DNA of 64,000 nucleotides, taken from assembly GCF_000711875.1 (NCBI RefSeq), contig NZ_JONM01000004.1:124001-188000 (forward strand). The letters run 5' to 3'. The DNA comes from Andreprevotia chitinilytica DSM 18519 (lineage in GTDB: Bacteria > Pseudomonadota > Gammaproteobacteria > Burkholderiales > Chitinibacteraceae). Under the pieces are notes generated by a model. It was not told the DNA's origin. It did no database searches and saw nothing but the letters and a program-made list of their open reading frames with translations. The stretch's first letter is position 1, and each line of letters begins with the position of its first letter. Shown here piece by piece: positions 15,843 to 25,316 of this stretch. A program made the position numbers and the translations under genes.

Positions 15843-17633
15843 ATGCTGCAGCAGACCCTGATCGCGGAACCACCGCATACCGAATTCGTGCCCGATCACG
15901 ACGTCACCGCGACCGTAGCACGCGCCATTCTCGATGGCTTCGACCGCCACTACCGGTTGTTCCGCAATACCAGCCGCGTCGCCAAGCACAATTTCGAAGC
16001 CGCCAAAGTGCACGCCCAGCGCGATGCCGTCCGCTCGCGGATCGCCTTTTATGATCAGCGCGTGATCGAAACCACCGCCCGGCTCAAGCATGAGCACGAT
16101 GCAGAGCGCCTTGATGACGCCACTTGGGTACGCATCAAGCTCGCCTACATCAGCCTGCTGATCAACCACAAGCAGCCGGAGCTGGCCGAGACCTTCTTCA
16201 ACTCGGTGTGCTGCCGCATCTTGCACCGCACCTACTTCCACAACGAATTCATCTTCTATCGCCCGGCCGTATCGACCGAGTTCATCGAAGCCGACCAGCA
16301 GCCGGCCTACCGCACCTACTACCCGACCCGCGCCAATCTGGCCGCCACCCTGTCGGACATCGTCACCGACTTCGGCTGGAGCCTGCCCTTTGTCGACCTG
16401 CAGCGCGACATGAAACGCGTGCTGCGCGCGCTCTACCGCCATTTGGGCCACTGGCCGGAATTCGCGCTCAATACGCAGATTCAGGTACTCACGTCGCCGT
16501 TCTTTCGCAACAAAGCGGCTTATCTGATTGGCCGGGCGATCAATGGCGATCTGGAAATCCCCTTTGCGCTGCCGATCTGCCGCAGCCATCGCGGCGAGCT
16601 TTATCTCGATGCCGCTCTGTTCGCCCACGCCCACATCCGCAGCCTGTTTTCGCTGTCGCGCGCGTATTTCATGGTCGATATGGAAGTGCCGTCCGCCTTT
16701 GTGCAGTTCCTGCACGAGCTGATCCCGGACAAGAGCCGCGCCGAGCTGTACACCATGGTCGGCCTCGCCAAGCAGGGCAAGACGATGTTTTATCGCGAGC
16801 TATTCCATCACTTGCGGCACACCACCGACAAATTCAGCTTCGCCCCCGGCATCAAGGGCATGGTGATGATCGTGTTCACGCTGCCGTCCTTCCCCTTCGT
16901 GTTCAAGGTGATCAAGGACGTAATGGCCCCCCCCAAGGAAGTGACCCGTGAGCTGGTACAAACCAAGTACCTGATGGTGAAGCGCCACGACCGGGTCGGC
17001 CGCATGGCTGATTCGCTGGAGTTCTCCAACGTGGCCTTGCCACGCGAGCGCTTCGACGAAGGCCTGCTGGATGAGCTGCGCCGGCTGGCGCCCTCCATCA
17101 TCGAAGAAGAAAACGACACCGTGGTACTCAAGCATCTCTATATCGAATGCCGCATGAAACCGCTCAACATCTTTCTGGATGAACACCGCGGCGAAGAAGT
17201 CGAAACCGCGGTGCGCGACTACGGCAACGCCCTGCGCGAACTGGCCATCGCCAATATCTTCCCCGGCGACATGCTGTTCAAGAACTTCGGCGTCACCCGC
17301 GCCGGCCGCGTGGTGTTCTACGACTACGACGAAATCGAATACATGACCGACTGCGACTTCCGCCGCATCCCCCCTCCACCGTCGCCCGAGTTCGAAATGA
17401 GCGGCGAACCGTGGTACACCGGCCACAAGGGCGAGGTCTACCCGGAGGAGTTCGGCACCTTCCTCTTGAGCCGGGCCGATGTACGCGCCGCGTTCATGAA
17501 ATACCACGCCGACCTGCTCACTGCCGAATTCTGGCAACGCGCCAAGGCACGCATCAGTGCTGGCATCGTGGAGGATTTCTTTCCTTATCCGCAGGCGTTG
17601 CGGTTTGCACAGCGTTACGGCAAGACCGGTTAA
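15843..17633 (+). CDS. aceK: Isocitrate dehydrogenase kinase/phosphatase
   Basis: 596 residues, normal AceK length. It phosphorylates and dephosphorylates isocitrate dehydrogenase to divert carbon into the glyoxylate bypass. Typical segments include TYFHNEFIFYRPAVSTEFIE, the kinase portion with FVFKVIKD, and VKRHDRVGRMADSLEFSNVA. The late segment FPGDMLFKNFGVTR and the DYDEIEYMTDC block hold the catalytic-loop and metal-binding residues. The ATG at 15843 follows AAAGGAC; earlier in-frame codons are unlike the family. No aceA or aceB is adjacent, so it is expressed apart from the bypass enzymes. Confidence 0.97.
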   Translation: MLQQTLIAEPPHTEFVPDHDVTATVARAILDGFDRHYRLFRNTSRVAKHNFEAAKVHAQRDAVRSRIAFYDQRVIETTARLKHEHDAERLDDATWVRIKLAYISLLINHKQPELAETFFNSVCCRILHRTYFHNEFIFYRPAVSTEFIEADQQPAYRTYYPTRANLAATLSDIVTDFGWSLPFVDLQRDMKRVLRALYRHLGHWPEFALNTQIQVLTSPFFRNKAAYLIGRAINGDLEIPFALPICRSHRGELYLDAALFAHAHIRSLFSLSRAYFMVDMEVPSAFVQFLHELIPDKSRAELYTMVGLAKQGKTMFYRELFHHLRHTTDKFSFAPGIKGMVMIVFTLPSFPFVFKVIKDVMAPPKEVTRELVQTKYLMVKRHDRVGRMADSLEFSNVALPRERFDEGLLDELRRLAPSIIEEENDTVVLKHLYIECRMKPLNIFLDEHRGEEVETAVRDYGNALRELAIANIFPGDMLFKNFGVTRAGRVVFYDYDEIEYMTDCDFRRIPPPPSPEFEMSGEPWYTGHKGEVYPEEFGTFLLSRADVRAAFMKYHADLLTAEFWQRAKARISAGIVEDFFPYPQALRFAQRYGKTG

Positions 17634-17718
17634 CGGAACGCAATTCACCCGGCCATTCACAAGCTCTGGTCGCCTGCTACTTTGAATGAATCATTTCACC
17701 AGCGATGAAGGCTGACCG

Positions 17719-18453
17719 ATGCGAGCCCTGCTTCTGATTGCCGCATTTCCCCTGATCGCCCACGCCGCCGGCCCGATCCGCATCTGCGCGGAGGACGACT
17801 GGGCGCCGTTTTCCTTCATCGAAAAAGGCCACGCCCAGGGCGCTTCGGTGGATTTGGTGAATGCCGCGCTGCATAGCGAGGGGATGGATGTGCAGTTCGA
17901 GAGCGGCACCTACAACCGCTGCCTGAATCTGACCCGCCAAGGCAATTACCACGCGCTGGTGGATGTGGCGCAGAACAAGGAGCGGCGGCCACAGTTCCTT
18001 TGGCCGGAAAAACCGCTGTTGATCATGCGTTTGCACCTGGTGGCCCGCAAGGGACTCGCGGTGAAGACACCCGGTTACGCCGCCATGGCCCGGCACCGGG
18101 TGGGGATCACCAGTGGCTATGAATATCCGGATGTGATGCTGGGGCAACCGGGGTTGATGAAGGTCGAATCACATAGCGAGCTGGGCAACTTGCGCCAGCT
18201 GGCCAATGGCAAGATTGACTTCATGCTGCTCTCCGAAGGCACGATTGCCAGCTTGCGCAAGGAGCTCACCGAAGATGAACGGCAAGCGGTGCAAGACTTG
18301 GGCGAGATCGACCAACTCGCGCTCTACGTGGCCTTCAACAAGGATGCCCCGCAAGCCGCGGCCTGGGCGCAAGCACTGGATCGCGGCTTGACGACGCTGG
18401 GCCGCAACGGCGAGGCGCAACGCATCATGGCGCGCTGGAAAGCGGTGCCCTGA
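17719..18453 (+). CDS. Periplasmic solute-binding protein (family 3, amino acid type)
   Basis: 244 residues. A signal peptide ends at AHA, and the mature protein opens PIRICAEDDWAPFSFIEKG, the classic start of the family-3 binding fold. GASVDLVNAAL and the NGKIDFMLLSEGTIASL hinge segments follow. The two lobes are complete. No transporter permease or ATPase is nearby, so it could feed a distant ABC system or act as a stand-alone sensor-type binding protein. The ligand cannot be assigned. Confidence 0.82.
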   Translation: MRALLLIAAFPLIAHAAGPIRICAEDDWAPFSFIEKGHAQGASVDLVNAALHSEGMDVQFESGTYNRCLNLTRQGNYHALVDVAQNKERRPQFLWPEKPLLIMRLHLVARKGLAVKTPGYAAMARHRVGITSGYEYPDVMLGQPGLMKVESHSELGNLRQLANGKIDFMLLSEGTIASLRKELTEDERQAVQDLGEIDQLALYVAFNKDAPQAAAWAQALDRGLTTLGRNGEAQRIMARWKAVP

Positions 18454-18488
18454 TTCGCGCCACCTTGGCTAGATGCCCGCTCGACAAT

Positions 18489-19055
18489 CTAGCCGCGCTG
18501 GCCAACGTTGAACGTCTCCCCGGTCTCGAAAAACGCGCCACCCGCCACGTAATGAATGCTGCGCGGCGCATCGGCCTCCAGATGCCAATGACCATCGTGG
18601 AACACACCCGGCTCTGCCCAGGCCGCGACCACTTCGCCAATGAATAAATCGTATTGCTGCTGATTATGCGGCTCGGGGATAACCTTGCATTCCAGCCAGG
18701 CCAGGCAGCCTTCCAGGAGCGGTGCGGCAATCTGCTCAGCCGCGAAAGTAGCCAGCCGATGCTCGGCAAACTTGTCGTAGTCCCGGCCCGAGGCCGAACC
18801 AACGGCAACTGTCGCTTCCGCCAATGCACGCGAAGGAATGTTCAGCGCGAATGTACCGCTCGCTTCGATCAACTCGCGGGTATAGGTGTTCTTGTCGATT
18901 ACCACGGCGATTTTCGGCGGATCGAAGTCCAGCGCCATATTCCACGCCGCAGCCATGATATTGCGGCGCTCGCCGTGGGCGCTGGTCACCAGCACGGTCG
19001 GGCCGTGGTTGAGCAGGCGGTAGGCTTTAGGGAGGGGGACGGAAACCGGGGACAT
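18489..19055 (-). CDS. Flavin reductase-like FMN-binding protein
   Basis: 188 residues. The flavin reductase-like split-barrel is seen in TVLVTSAHGERRNIMAAAWN, DFDPPKIAVVIDKNTYTREL, the GTFALNIPS strand and the C-terminal IHYVAGGAFFETGETF. These proteins bind FMN and either supply reduced flavin to a monooxygenase or act alone. The ATG at 19055 has AAGGAG at good spacing. It is divergent from the metallopeptidase gene at 19129 with 73 bases between. No monooxygenase partner is nearby. Confidence 0.85.
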   Translation of the reverse strand: MSPVSVPLPKAYRLLNHGPTVLVTSAHGERRNIMAAAWNMALDFDPPKIAVVIDKNTYTRELIEASGTFALNIPSRALAEATVAVGSASGRDYDKFAEHRLATFAAEQIAAPLLEGCLAWLECKVIPEPHNQQQYDLFIGEVVAAWAEPGVFHDGHWHLEADAPRSIHYVAGGAFFETGETFNVGQRG

Positions 19056-19128
19056 GGTTGCTCCTTGGCTTAGGGTAGGCTCCGAGGATAACGCGACATG
19101 CCGCTTTGGCGCTTTTACAATCGCACCC

Positions 19129-19626
19129 ATGTCCCCCCTCAAATACCTCACCGGTTATCCGCCCCATCTGCTCGACCGCGTCCAGACCTTGCTCGATCAG
19201 GGCGAGCTTGGCCCGATGCTGGCGCGCAAATATCCGCAACGTCATGCCGTGCAGACCGATAAGGCACTGTACGACTACGTGAGCGGGCTAAAGCAGCAGT
19301 ACCTGAAAAACGCCCCGCCGATTGCCAAGGTGTTGTACGACAACGCGCTCGATCTGGTCGGCGGCACGCTTGGCACCAACACCTTTGCGGCGCGGGTGCA
19401 GGGCAATAAGCTCAAGCGCAAGAACGAGATTCGTATCGCGACGCTGTTTCGCGAGGCACCGGCGGAGTTCCTGAGCATGATCGTGGTCCATGAGCTGGCC
19501 CACCTGAAAGAGAAGGATCACAACAAGGCCTTCTATCAACTGTGCTGCCATATGGAGCCGGACTATCACCAGCTGGAGTTCGATTTGCGGGTCTGGCTGA
19601 TCTGGCGCGAGGCCGGCCAGACGTAG
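19129..19626 (+). CDS. YgjP/SprT-like zinc metallopeptidase-fold protein
   Basis: 165 residues. The zinc motif is HELAHLKEKDHNKAFYQLC (HExxH with a downstream His), as in the YgjP/WLM DUF45 group. The upstream AARVQGNKLKRKNEIRIATL strand is also typical of the fold. E. coli YgjP has been described as a UTP pyrophosphatase, so a peptidase activity should not be assumed. The ATG at 19129 gives a compact, family-like N-terminus. Confidence 0.82.
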   Translation: MSPLKYLTGYPPHLLDRVQTLLDQGELGPMLARKYPQRHAVQTDKALYDYVSGLKQQYLKNAPPIAKVLYDNALDLVGGTLGTNTFAARVQGNKLKRKNEIRIATLFREAPAEFLSMIVVHELAHLKEKDHNKAFYQLCCHMEPDYHQLEFDLRVWLIWREAGQT

Positions 19627-19671
19627 CGCAGTGGCTATGATGAATGAGTAAGCCACCACCGATGCCGCGCC

Positions 19672-20985
19672 ATGTTCAAGCGCTTGAGGGGCTGGTTCCA
19701 GGCTGATGAACAGCCAGCGACAACGCCCGTCGTTCCAGAATCCACCACAGTACCGACCGCCGCCAGAACGGGCGGGCAGGGCTTGCTGCGTCGCCGCATG
19801 GTGCTCGATGCGCGGCGGCGAACGGTAGCGTATGCGATCTCGCTACGCCCCCTGCACCATGCCTTGGATAGTATCAACCAAGCGATGCGTGACGATGAAA
19901 TCCTGTTGCACGAGCTGGCCGGCCAGCAAGAAGGCGCAGGGCCGCTCAAGCGCCCGATCTGGCTGGAACTGGACTGGCACTCGCTCGGGCCATCATTGTT
20001 GGCGCAACTCCCGGCCGGGCATCCCTACACCATTGTCGCGCATGGCATCCCGGCACTGCCGGGGGAACAACTGCTGGCACAGCTGGCACCGCTGCTTGGC
20101 GTTGTGCCGGTTGGCCTCGTGGTCGACAAGACCAGCCTGAATTATCCCGGCTTGTTACGCCGCATGAAGCTGCTGGCCTTGCCGGTCGATACGCCAGACA
20201 TTGCTCAGTTCTCGCGGATATTGGCGCGCTGCCGTACCTTGGCCCCGGAAGCGGATATCTGGTGTGTCGGGCTGACCAGCCATGAAGCCAGCGAAGCCTG
20301 CCTCTCGCTGGGGGCCAATTATGTTTCCGGGCAATTGTTCACGGAGGAACTGCACCAGCCCATTCAGCTGCCGCTGCACTTCCTGCGCTTGAACGAAGCG
20401 CTGCAGCTGGCGCGCCGCGCGGCGCCGTTTGACGATATCGCGGATGCCATCCGCGTTGATCCGATGCTGAGCGTGCGGCTGCTGCGCTATGTGAATTCAG
20501 CCGGCATGGGCTTGTCGCGCCAGGTCACCCAGCTGGATCAGGCGCTGATTCTGCTCGGGCACACGCGCATTTATCGCTGGTTGTCTTTATTGCTGTTCGC
20601 GTCGGCCACGCCACGGCCGCTGGACGACACGGTGCTGGAAGCCGCCCTCACCCGTGGCCGGTTGATGGAGTTGGCCGGTGCGGTGCGACTGGATGCCAAG
20701 GACGGCGAAGCGCTATTTCTGATCGGCCTCTTTTCCTTGCTGCATTTCCTGCTGGGTGCGCCGCGTGAGCAATTGCTGCAGGAATTGCACCTGCCCGAAG
20801 CGGTACACGACACGCTGGCCGGCCAGCCGACGGTTTACGCGCCCTACCTGCTGCTCGGGGAGGCCAGCGAGCTGGGCCAAGACCCCGATCCAGCTTTGCT
20901 CACGCAATGCGGCTTGAACGAATACAGCTTCAATCGCATGCAATTCGAGGCGCTGAGCTGGGCGCTGATTACGCTCGCGAGCTGA
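19672..20985 (+). CDS. Degenerate EAL plus HDOD signalling protein
   Basis: 437 residues. Residues 40-215 keep the outline of an EAL domain but the signature is lost: the usual YELLFR region reads YAISLR and no EAL triplet with metal ligands is present, so it should not hydrolyse cyclic-di-GMP. Residues 235-420 form an HDOD domain (AIRVDPMLSVRLLRYVNSAG, then LILLGHTRIYRWLSLLLFAS). This YuxH-type architecture occurs in regulatory proteins of motility or stress. It is probably cytoplasmic. Partner unknown. Confidence 0.85.
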   Translation: MFKRLRGWFQADEQPATTPVVPESTTVPTAARTGGQGLLRRRMVLDARRRTVAYAISLRPLHHALDSINQAMRDDEILLHELAGQQEGAGPLKRPIWLELDWHSLGPSLLAQLPAGHPYTIVAHGIPALPGEQLLAQLAPLLGVVPVGLVVDKTSLNYPGLLRRMKLLALPVDTPDIAQFSRILARCRTLAPEADIWCVGLTSHEASEACLSLGANYVSGQLFTEELHQPIQLPLHFLRLNEALQLARRAAPFDDIADAIRVDPMLSVRLLRYVNSAGMGLSRQVTQLDQALILLGHTRIYRWLSLLLFASATPRPLDDTVLEAALTRGRLMELAGAVRLDAKDGEALFLIGLFSLLHFLLGAPREQLLQELHLPEAVHDTLAGQPTVYAPYLLLGEASELGQDPDPALLTQCGLNEYSFNRMQFEALSWALITLAS

Positions 20986-21010
20986 TGCCGCCCACGTCAT
21001 CGACGCAGTA

Positions 21011-21238
21011 TCAAGCCTCGGCAGCGACCACGCGAATTTCCACGTCATCCGCCACCTGCACCACCATGCCGGGACGAATCTTGTTGGTCTTGCGCAGCTC
21101 CTGCACGCCGTTCACGTTCACGACACCACTGGCGACCAGCGCCTTGCCGGCCCCGCCGCTATCGACCACACCGGAAATTTTCAGCAGGTCGTTCAGGGCG
21201 ATGTATTCGGTGGAGATTTCGACTTCGAGGATTTGCAT
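21011..21238 (-). CDS. ybcJ: S4-domain RNA-binding protein, YbcJ-like
   Basis: 75 residues. A complete S4 domain: YIALNDLLKISGVVDSGGAG, then KALVASGVVNVNGVQELRKT, then IRPGMVVQV. Length and sequence fit the YbcJ family of small RNA-binding proteins thought to bind rRNA or tRNA. The ATG at 21238 gives the family N-terminus; a TTG at 21262 is less likely. Confidence 0.88.
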   Translation of the reverse strand: MQILEVEISTEYIALNDLLKISGVVDSGGAGKALVASGVVNVNGVQELRKTNKIRPGMVVQVADDVEIRVVAAEA

Positions 21239-21442
21239 GGGCAACTCAGTATCCGACGGCAAAAGGGGATGGGGAAAAACGGCTTATCTTGCAAAGGCAG
21301 CGGCAGCCGCCATGCGAAATGCATACGAACGATACGAAATGGACTACAAATCGAGGTTGAGCCGCCCTGCATTGTCCTGCGGCAAGGGCATTGAAACAAC
21401 ACTCGGCCAACACACGGCGGCGAGCCAACGGATTTTTCGACA

Positions 21443-22738
21443 ATGAGTTCTTCTTCGGGCAACGGGAATAACGGGCGTATGGGCCCGGCGTCCTCGTCTC
21501 AATCGCGGCTGACCCAGCCGACGCAATCCTCCGCGAACAAGCGGGTGACATCGTCGTCTTCATCCTCTCAAGCCGCTACCCCAACCCAGTCTGCCCTCCA
21601 ACCGGCCGCGAAGCCCGGGCCCCGCAAGCCCGCCAAGCTGGCCCCGATGCAATCACCGCCGCAACCCAAGCCCGTCAGTCCATCCGCCAGCGCCTTGCCC
21701 GGGCCAGCGTTAGCCAGCGCTTCATCGTCAAGCCAGCCCGCCATGCAAGGCGGCCGCATGCGCGGGGTGAACAACGCCGACAAGGCCCGCCGCAAGCAGA
21801 TCAAGTTTCCCGCCAACATCGACATGCAGCCCGGTGACCGGGTCTACGGCATCGATGCCACGCGTTCCTCGCTGGTCACCAGTTATGGCAACCAGCACAG
21901 ACACGATGTCGATAGCGCCAATAATCTGGTCAGCGATAGCCAGCTCTCGCCGATGATCATCAACCCGCTCAACGACGCCCTCCTCGCCAAGTCCAAGGGG
22001 CTAAAAGATCTCGCGGCCAAGCGGGCAAAACCGTTCAAGGCCGAATTCAATCGCTACGAAACAGCCCTGTCGCAGATGCAGGAAGTACAGCAGCAGATGG
22101 CTCAGGTCAGTTCGTCGAGCTCAAGCGTCGATGCACGCAAGGATGAGAATGCCCGCCGCAGAACATTTGGCCTGCTGAGCAAGGGCGGCATCAATTTCGC
22201 CCATAACGAGGGAAGGCATATCTATTACGGGCTGGACGACATGGCCGTGGACAATGCCTTCAACCCCAGCGCGCCGCACTATCCAACCGTTTCATCCCAA
22301 GAGATTCGCCACATCCACGCCAACCAGGCCGTGCTGGCGCCCAACAACACGCTTGCGACACCCGCTGCCGGTTCCGCACAGACCACCGCGGCCAATACCG
22401 TGCGCTTTATCCGGGGCGGAGCGGAAGTCACCCCGAATGACGTGTTCCACGGGATTAACCCGGCGCTGGCGCAACGTCGCCTGTCTTATGGCGAGCTGGC
22501 GCTGCCACGGCCAGCGCAGCCGGTCGCCCCACAGGCCCTCGCCCCGGCCCAATCATCGGTGGGGGCGTTGCCATCGGTCCACGTGCCAGCGCAGGCATCG
22601 TCGTCCAGCAGCGCCATGCCCCATTCACCACAACAACCGCCGCCGCAATCACCACCGGGCATGCGCGCCCAAAGCAGCGTATCGTTCCCGCCGCTGCATG
22701 CGCCATCGGCCAACGTTCGGGACAAGAACGGGCAGTAA
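21443..22738 (+). CDS. Ser/Pro/Gln-rich protein of unknown function, possible effector-like C-domain
   Basis: 431 residues, no family recognised with confidence. Residues 1-110 are disordered: Ser runs, Pro and Gln. Residues 110-235 include KARRKQIKFPANIDMQPGDR and a helical stretch that may coil (RYETALSQMQEVQQQMAQV). Residues 245-345 look folded: GGINFAHNEGRHIYYGLDDM, SSQEIRHIHANQ and VRFIRGGAEV. To my recollection this resembles a small domain with a G-x-I-x-F/Y-x-LD, ELR-x-I pattern seen in putative secreted effectors; unverified. The C-terminus is again Pro/Ser/Gln-rich. There is no signal peptide and only a weak ribosome site. Long Ser-rich ends around a compact core fit a secreted or surface-delivered protein. 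Confidence 0.65.
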   Translation: MSSSSGNGNNGRMGPASSSQSRLTQPTQSSANKRVTSSSSSSQAATPTQSALQPAAKPGPRKPAKLAPMQSPPQPKPVSPSASALPGPALASASSSSQPAMQGGRMRGVNNADKARRKQIKFPANIDMQPGDRVYGIDATRSSLVTSYGNQHRHDVDSANNLVSDSQLSPMIINPLNDALLAKSKGLKDLAAKRAKPFKAEFNRYETALSQMQEVQQQMAQVSSSSSSVDARKDENARRRTFGLLSKGGINFAHNEGRHIYYGLDDMAVDNAFNPSAPHYPTVSSQEIRHIHANQAVLAPNNTLATPAAGSAQTTAANTVRFIRGGAEVTPNDVFHGINPALAQRRLSYGELALPRPAQPVAPQALAPAQSSVGALPSVHVPAQASSSSSAMPHSPQQPPPQSPPGMRAQSSVSFPPLHAPSANVRDKNGQ

Positions 22739-22758
22739 GCGCCGAGGGGCGGTGCGGA

Positions 22759-23520
22759 CTAGGACGCCTTGTTCTTCACCCGCGCCACCATCGCCCGCAA
22801 TGCCTGCTGGGTTTCCGGCGCGAACCAGTCATCGGTGAAGCGGTCCAGCTTCAACCCGGCCGGGTTGGCATAGGCGGCGATGATGTCAGCACGGGAAATA
22901 GCCCGGGTTTCCAGCATGGCACGACGTGGTACGGCCAACAGCGTCTGCAACCACTCCAGCGCCCGTGGCACCACCTGCTCGACGTCGACCAGTTCATCCA
23001 CCATGCCGATCTCATGTGCCTGCTGCGCGGTGATCATCGCCCCCGCCACTAGCAAGCGTTCAGCGCGATAACGACCGACCAGGCGGCGCAGGCCGACCTG
23101 CACGCAATCCGGCGGCACCAACCCAACTTGCACCTCATTCAGCCCGATACGGAACGCGCCATTCGCCATCACGCGGTAATCGCAGAACACCGCCATCACC
23201 GCGCCGCCCGCTGGGCTGTGGCCGGTAATCGCCGCCACAACCGGGATGGGTGAGCGGGCCAATGCACCAAAGATGCCGAAGAAGTCCGTCCAGACGGCAT
23301 CCAGCTCGGCTCGCTTCAATTCGAGCAGACTGGGCACATCCAGCCCGGCGCTGAACATGCCCGGCGCACCGGACAACACCAAGCCCTGCACACCGTCGGC
23401 AGGGGCAGTTTCGATGGCTTGGCGCAGGGCGCGGATCAGCGCTGGATTCATCGCGTTGACGGGCGGCAGCGCCATGCGCAATTCGCGGATGCCGTTGGCG
23501 TGGTCGATGGTTTGCAGCAT
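22759..23520 (-). CDS. Enoyl-CoA hydratase/isomerase family protein
   Basis: 253 residues of the crotonase fold. The first oxyanion-hole loop is GAPGMFSAGLDVPSLLEL and the second is AITGHSPAGGAVMAVFCDYR. The hydratase glutamate pair is not obvious; the GLNEVQVGLVPPDCV segment and the FSAGLD loop suggest a delta3,delta2-enoyl-CoA isomerase or related activity rather than a classical hydratase. No other beta-oxidation gene is adjacent. Confidence 0.85.
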   Translation of the reverse strand: MLQTIDHANGIRELRMALPPVNAMNPALIRALRQAIETAPADGVQGLVLSGAPGMFSAGLDVPSLLELKRAELDAVWTDFFGIFGALARSPIPVVAAITGHSPAGGAVMAVFCDYRVMANGAFRIGLNEVQVGLVPPDCVQVGLRRLVGRYRAERLLVAGAMITAQQAHEIGMVDELVDVEQVVPRALEWLQTLLAVPRRAMLETRAISRADIIAAYANPAGLKLDRFTDDWFAPETQQALRAMVARVKNKAS

Positions 23521-23624
23521 GAGTTTCTCTGATAGCGGATGGGATACTGGATTATCGGCGTTGCTTTGCCATTGGCATGGGCGGGGCTTTCCCGAGCGGT
23601 AGCGTTTGAGTCCCTCAGAAACAA

Positions 23625-23651
23625 AACAGGGCGCGAAATTCGCGCCCTGTT
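23625..23651 (-). terminator. Intrinsic terminator of aroP
   Basis: AACAGGGCGCGAA and its complement form a 13-bp perfect stem around a single base, followed on the minus strand by TTGTTTCTGAG. It lies just beyond the aroP stop and upstream of the enoyl-CoA hydratase gene. Confidence 0.85.
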
Positions 23652-23668
23652 GCTGATCTGGCTAGCGT

Positions 23669-25054
23669 TTATTGGCCTCCGGCTCCGGCCAGCGCCAACC
23701 GCGCCGCCGACCGCCGCTTCCACGCATAACCAATCCACATCAGCCCCAGCCACACCGGAATCGCCCAGACCGAGATCGACATCCCCGGCGTCATGGCCAG
23801 GATGTACAGGATCACGCCCACCCAAGCGATGCAGACCAGATTGCTGAATGGATACCACAGCGACTTGAATACCAATTTGGTGCCCAGCTTGGTCATCGCC
23901 TGACGGAATTTGAAGTGGGTCAGGCTGATCATCGCCCAGTTGATGACGAGCGCGGCCACCACGATGGACATCAGCAATTCCAGCGCCTTGTCCGGCAGCA
24001 CGTAGTTCAGGATCACGCAAGCAAACGTCGCCAGTGCGGACAAGCCGATCGCCAGCAGCGGCACGCCGCGCCGATCCACATTCAGCAACGCCTTGGGGGC
24101 ATTACCCTGATCTGCCAAGCCATAAAGCATGCGGCTTGTGGCGTAGACACAGCTGTTGTAGACCGACAGCGCCGCAGTCAGCACCACCAGATTGAGCGCG
24201 TTGGCGGTAAAGCCGGCACCGATCTGCGAGAAGATCATCACGAACGGGCTGCCGCCAGCGGCCACCTTGTTCCACGGGTAGAGCGACAGCAGCACCACCA
24301 GCGAGCCGATGTAGAAGATCAGGATGCGGAACAGCACCTGATTGACGGCCTTGGGGATGCTCTTTTGCGGGTCATCCGCCTCGGCGGCGGTCATGCCGAT
24401 CAGCTCCAGCCCGCCGAACGAGAACATGATGATCGCCAGCATGGTGAACAGGCCGTGGAAGCCGTGCGGAAAGAAGCCGCCGTCGTTCCACAGATTGCTG
24501 ACCGAGGCCTGCGGGCCGCCGTGGCCGCTTACCAACAAGTAGCTGCCGAACAGGATCATGCCGATCACCGCCAACACCTTGATGAGCGCGAACCAGAACT
24601 CGGTTTCGCCATACAGCTTCACGTTGGCGAGGTTGATGCCATTGATCAGCACGAAGCACACCAGTGCCGAGATCCAGGTCGGAATCTGCGGCCACCAGAA
24701 CTGCACGTATTTCCCCACCGCCGTCAGCTCGGCCATGCTCACCAGCACGTACAGCACCCAGTAATTCCAGCCGGACATGAAACCGGCGAAATCGCCCCAG
24801 TACTTATAGGCAAAGTGGCTGAACGAGCCGGCCACCGGCTCTTGCGCCACCATCTCGCCCAGCTGGCGCATGATCATGAACGCGATCAGGCCGCCAATGG
24901 CATAGCCCAGAATCATCGACGGCCCGGCCGCCTGCAGCACGCTGCCCGAGCCAAGAAACAGCCCGGTGCCCACCGCGCCGCCCAGCGCAATCAGCTGGAT
25001 ATGCCGGTTCTTCAGCCCGCGTTTCAGGCCGTCTTGCTGTTGTGGATTGTTCAT
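23669..25054 (-). CDS. aroP: Aromatic amino acid permease
   Basis: 461 residues, near-identical in layout to E. coli AroP (457). The N-terminus GLKNRHIQLIALGGAVGTGL, then EPVAGSFSHFAYKYWG, SGWNYWVLYVLV, and SFGGLELIGMTAAEADDP follow the AroP/PheP group block by block. It is an inner-membrane proton symporter for Phe, Tyr and Trp with 12 membrane segments. The PheP/GabP alternatives fit less well at these blocks. It is transcribed alone and ends in a clear terminator. Confidence 0.9.
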   Translation of the reverse strand: MNNPQQQDGLKRGLKNRHIQLIALGGAVGTGLFLGSGSVLQAAGPSMILGYAIGGLIAFMIMRQLGEMVAQEPVAGSFSHFAYKYWGDFAGFMSGWNYWVLYVLVSMAELTAVGKYVQFWWPQIPTWISALVCFVLINGINLANVKLYGETEFWFALIKVLAVIGMILFGSYLLVSGHGGPQASVSNLWNDGGFFPHGFHGLFTMLAIIMFSFGGLELIGMTAAEADDPQKSIPKAVNQVLFRILIFYIGSLVVLLSLYPWNKVAAGGSPFVMIFSQIGAGFTANALNLVVLTAALSVYNSCVYATSRMLYGLADQGNAPKALLNVDRRGVPLLAIGLSALATFACVILNYVLPDKALELLMSIVVAALVINWAMISLTHFKFRQAMTKLGTKLVFKSLWYPFSNLVCIAWVGVILYILAMTPGMSISVWAIPVWLGLMWIGYAWKRRSAARLALAGAGGQ

Positions 25055-25316
25055 GATGTGAGTCCCACTGTTTTTGGCACCGATCAGGCACCGATTGCCA
25101 AGGCCATATGCCGACCTTGGCGCGAAAAACCACGGATTCTACTGGGGCGGGCCCGCCGGCTATACCGGGGAAATACGCAAGGGCACGGCTTGCCGCGCTG
25201 ACCAGTGCTGTATGGACTAACTCAACCCGATTTGTGCCTTGCCGATGCAGTCAGGCAAGTCCAAGATAGCTGCCCACTCCACATGACATCGGTTTTATCC
25301 CGATTCGTCCCTTGGA

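Noticed and set aside
23672-25201. Open frame of about 500 codons opposite aroP
   Set aside because: Antisense to a clear AroP permease; sequence is His/Gln/Arg-rich shadow.
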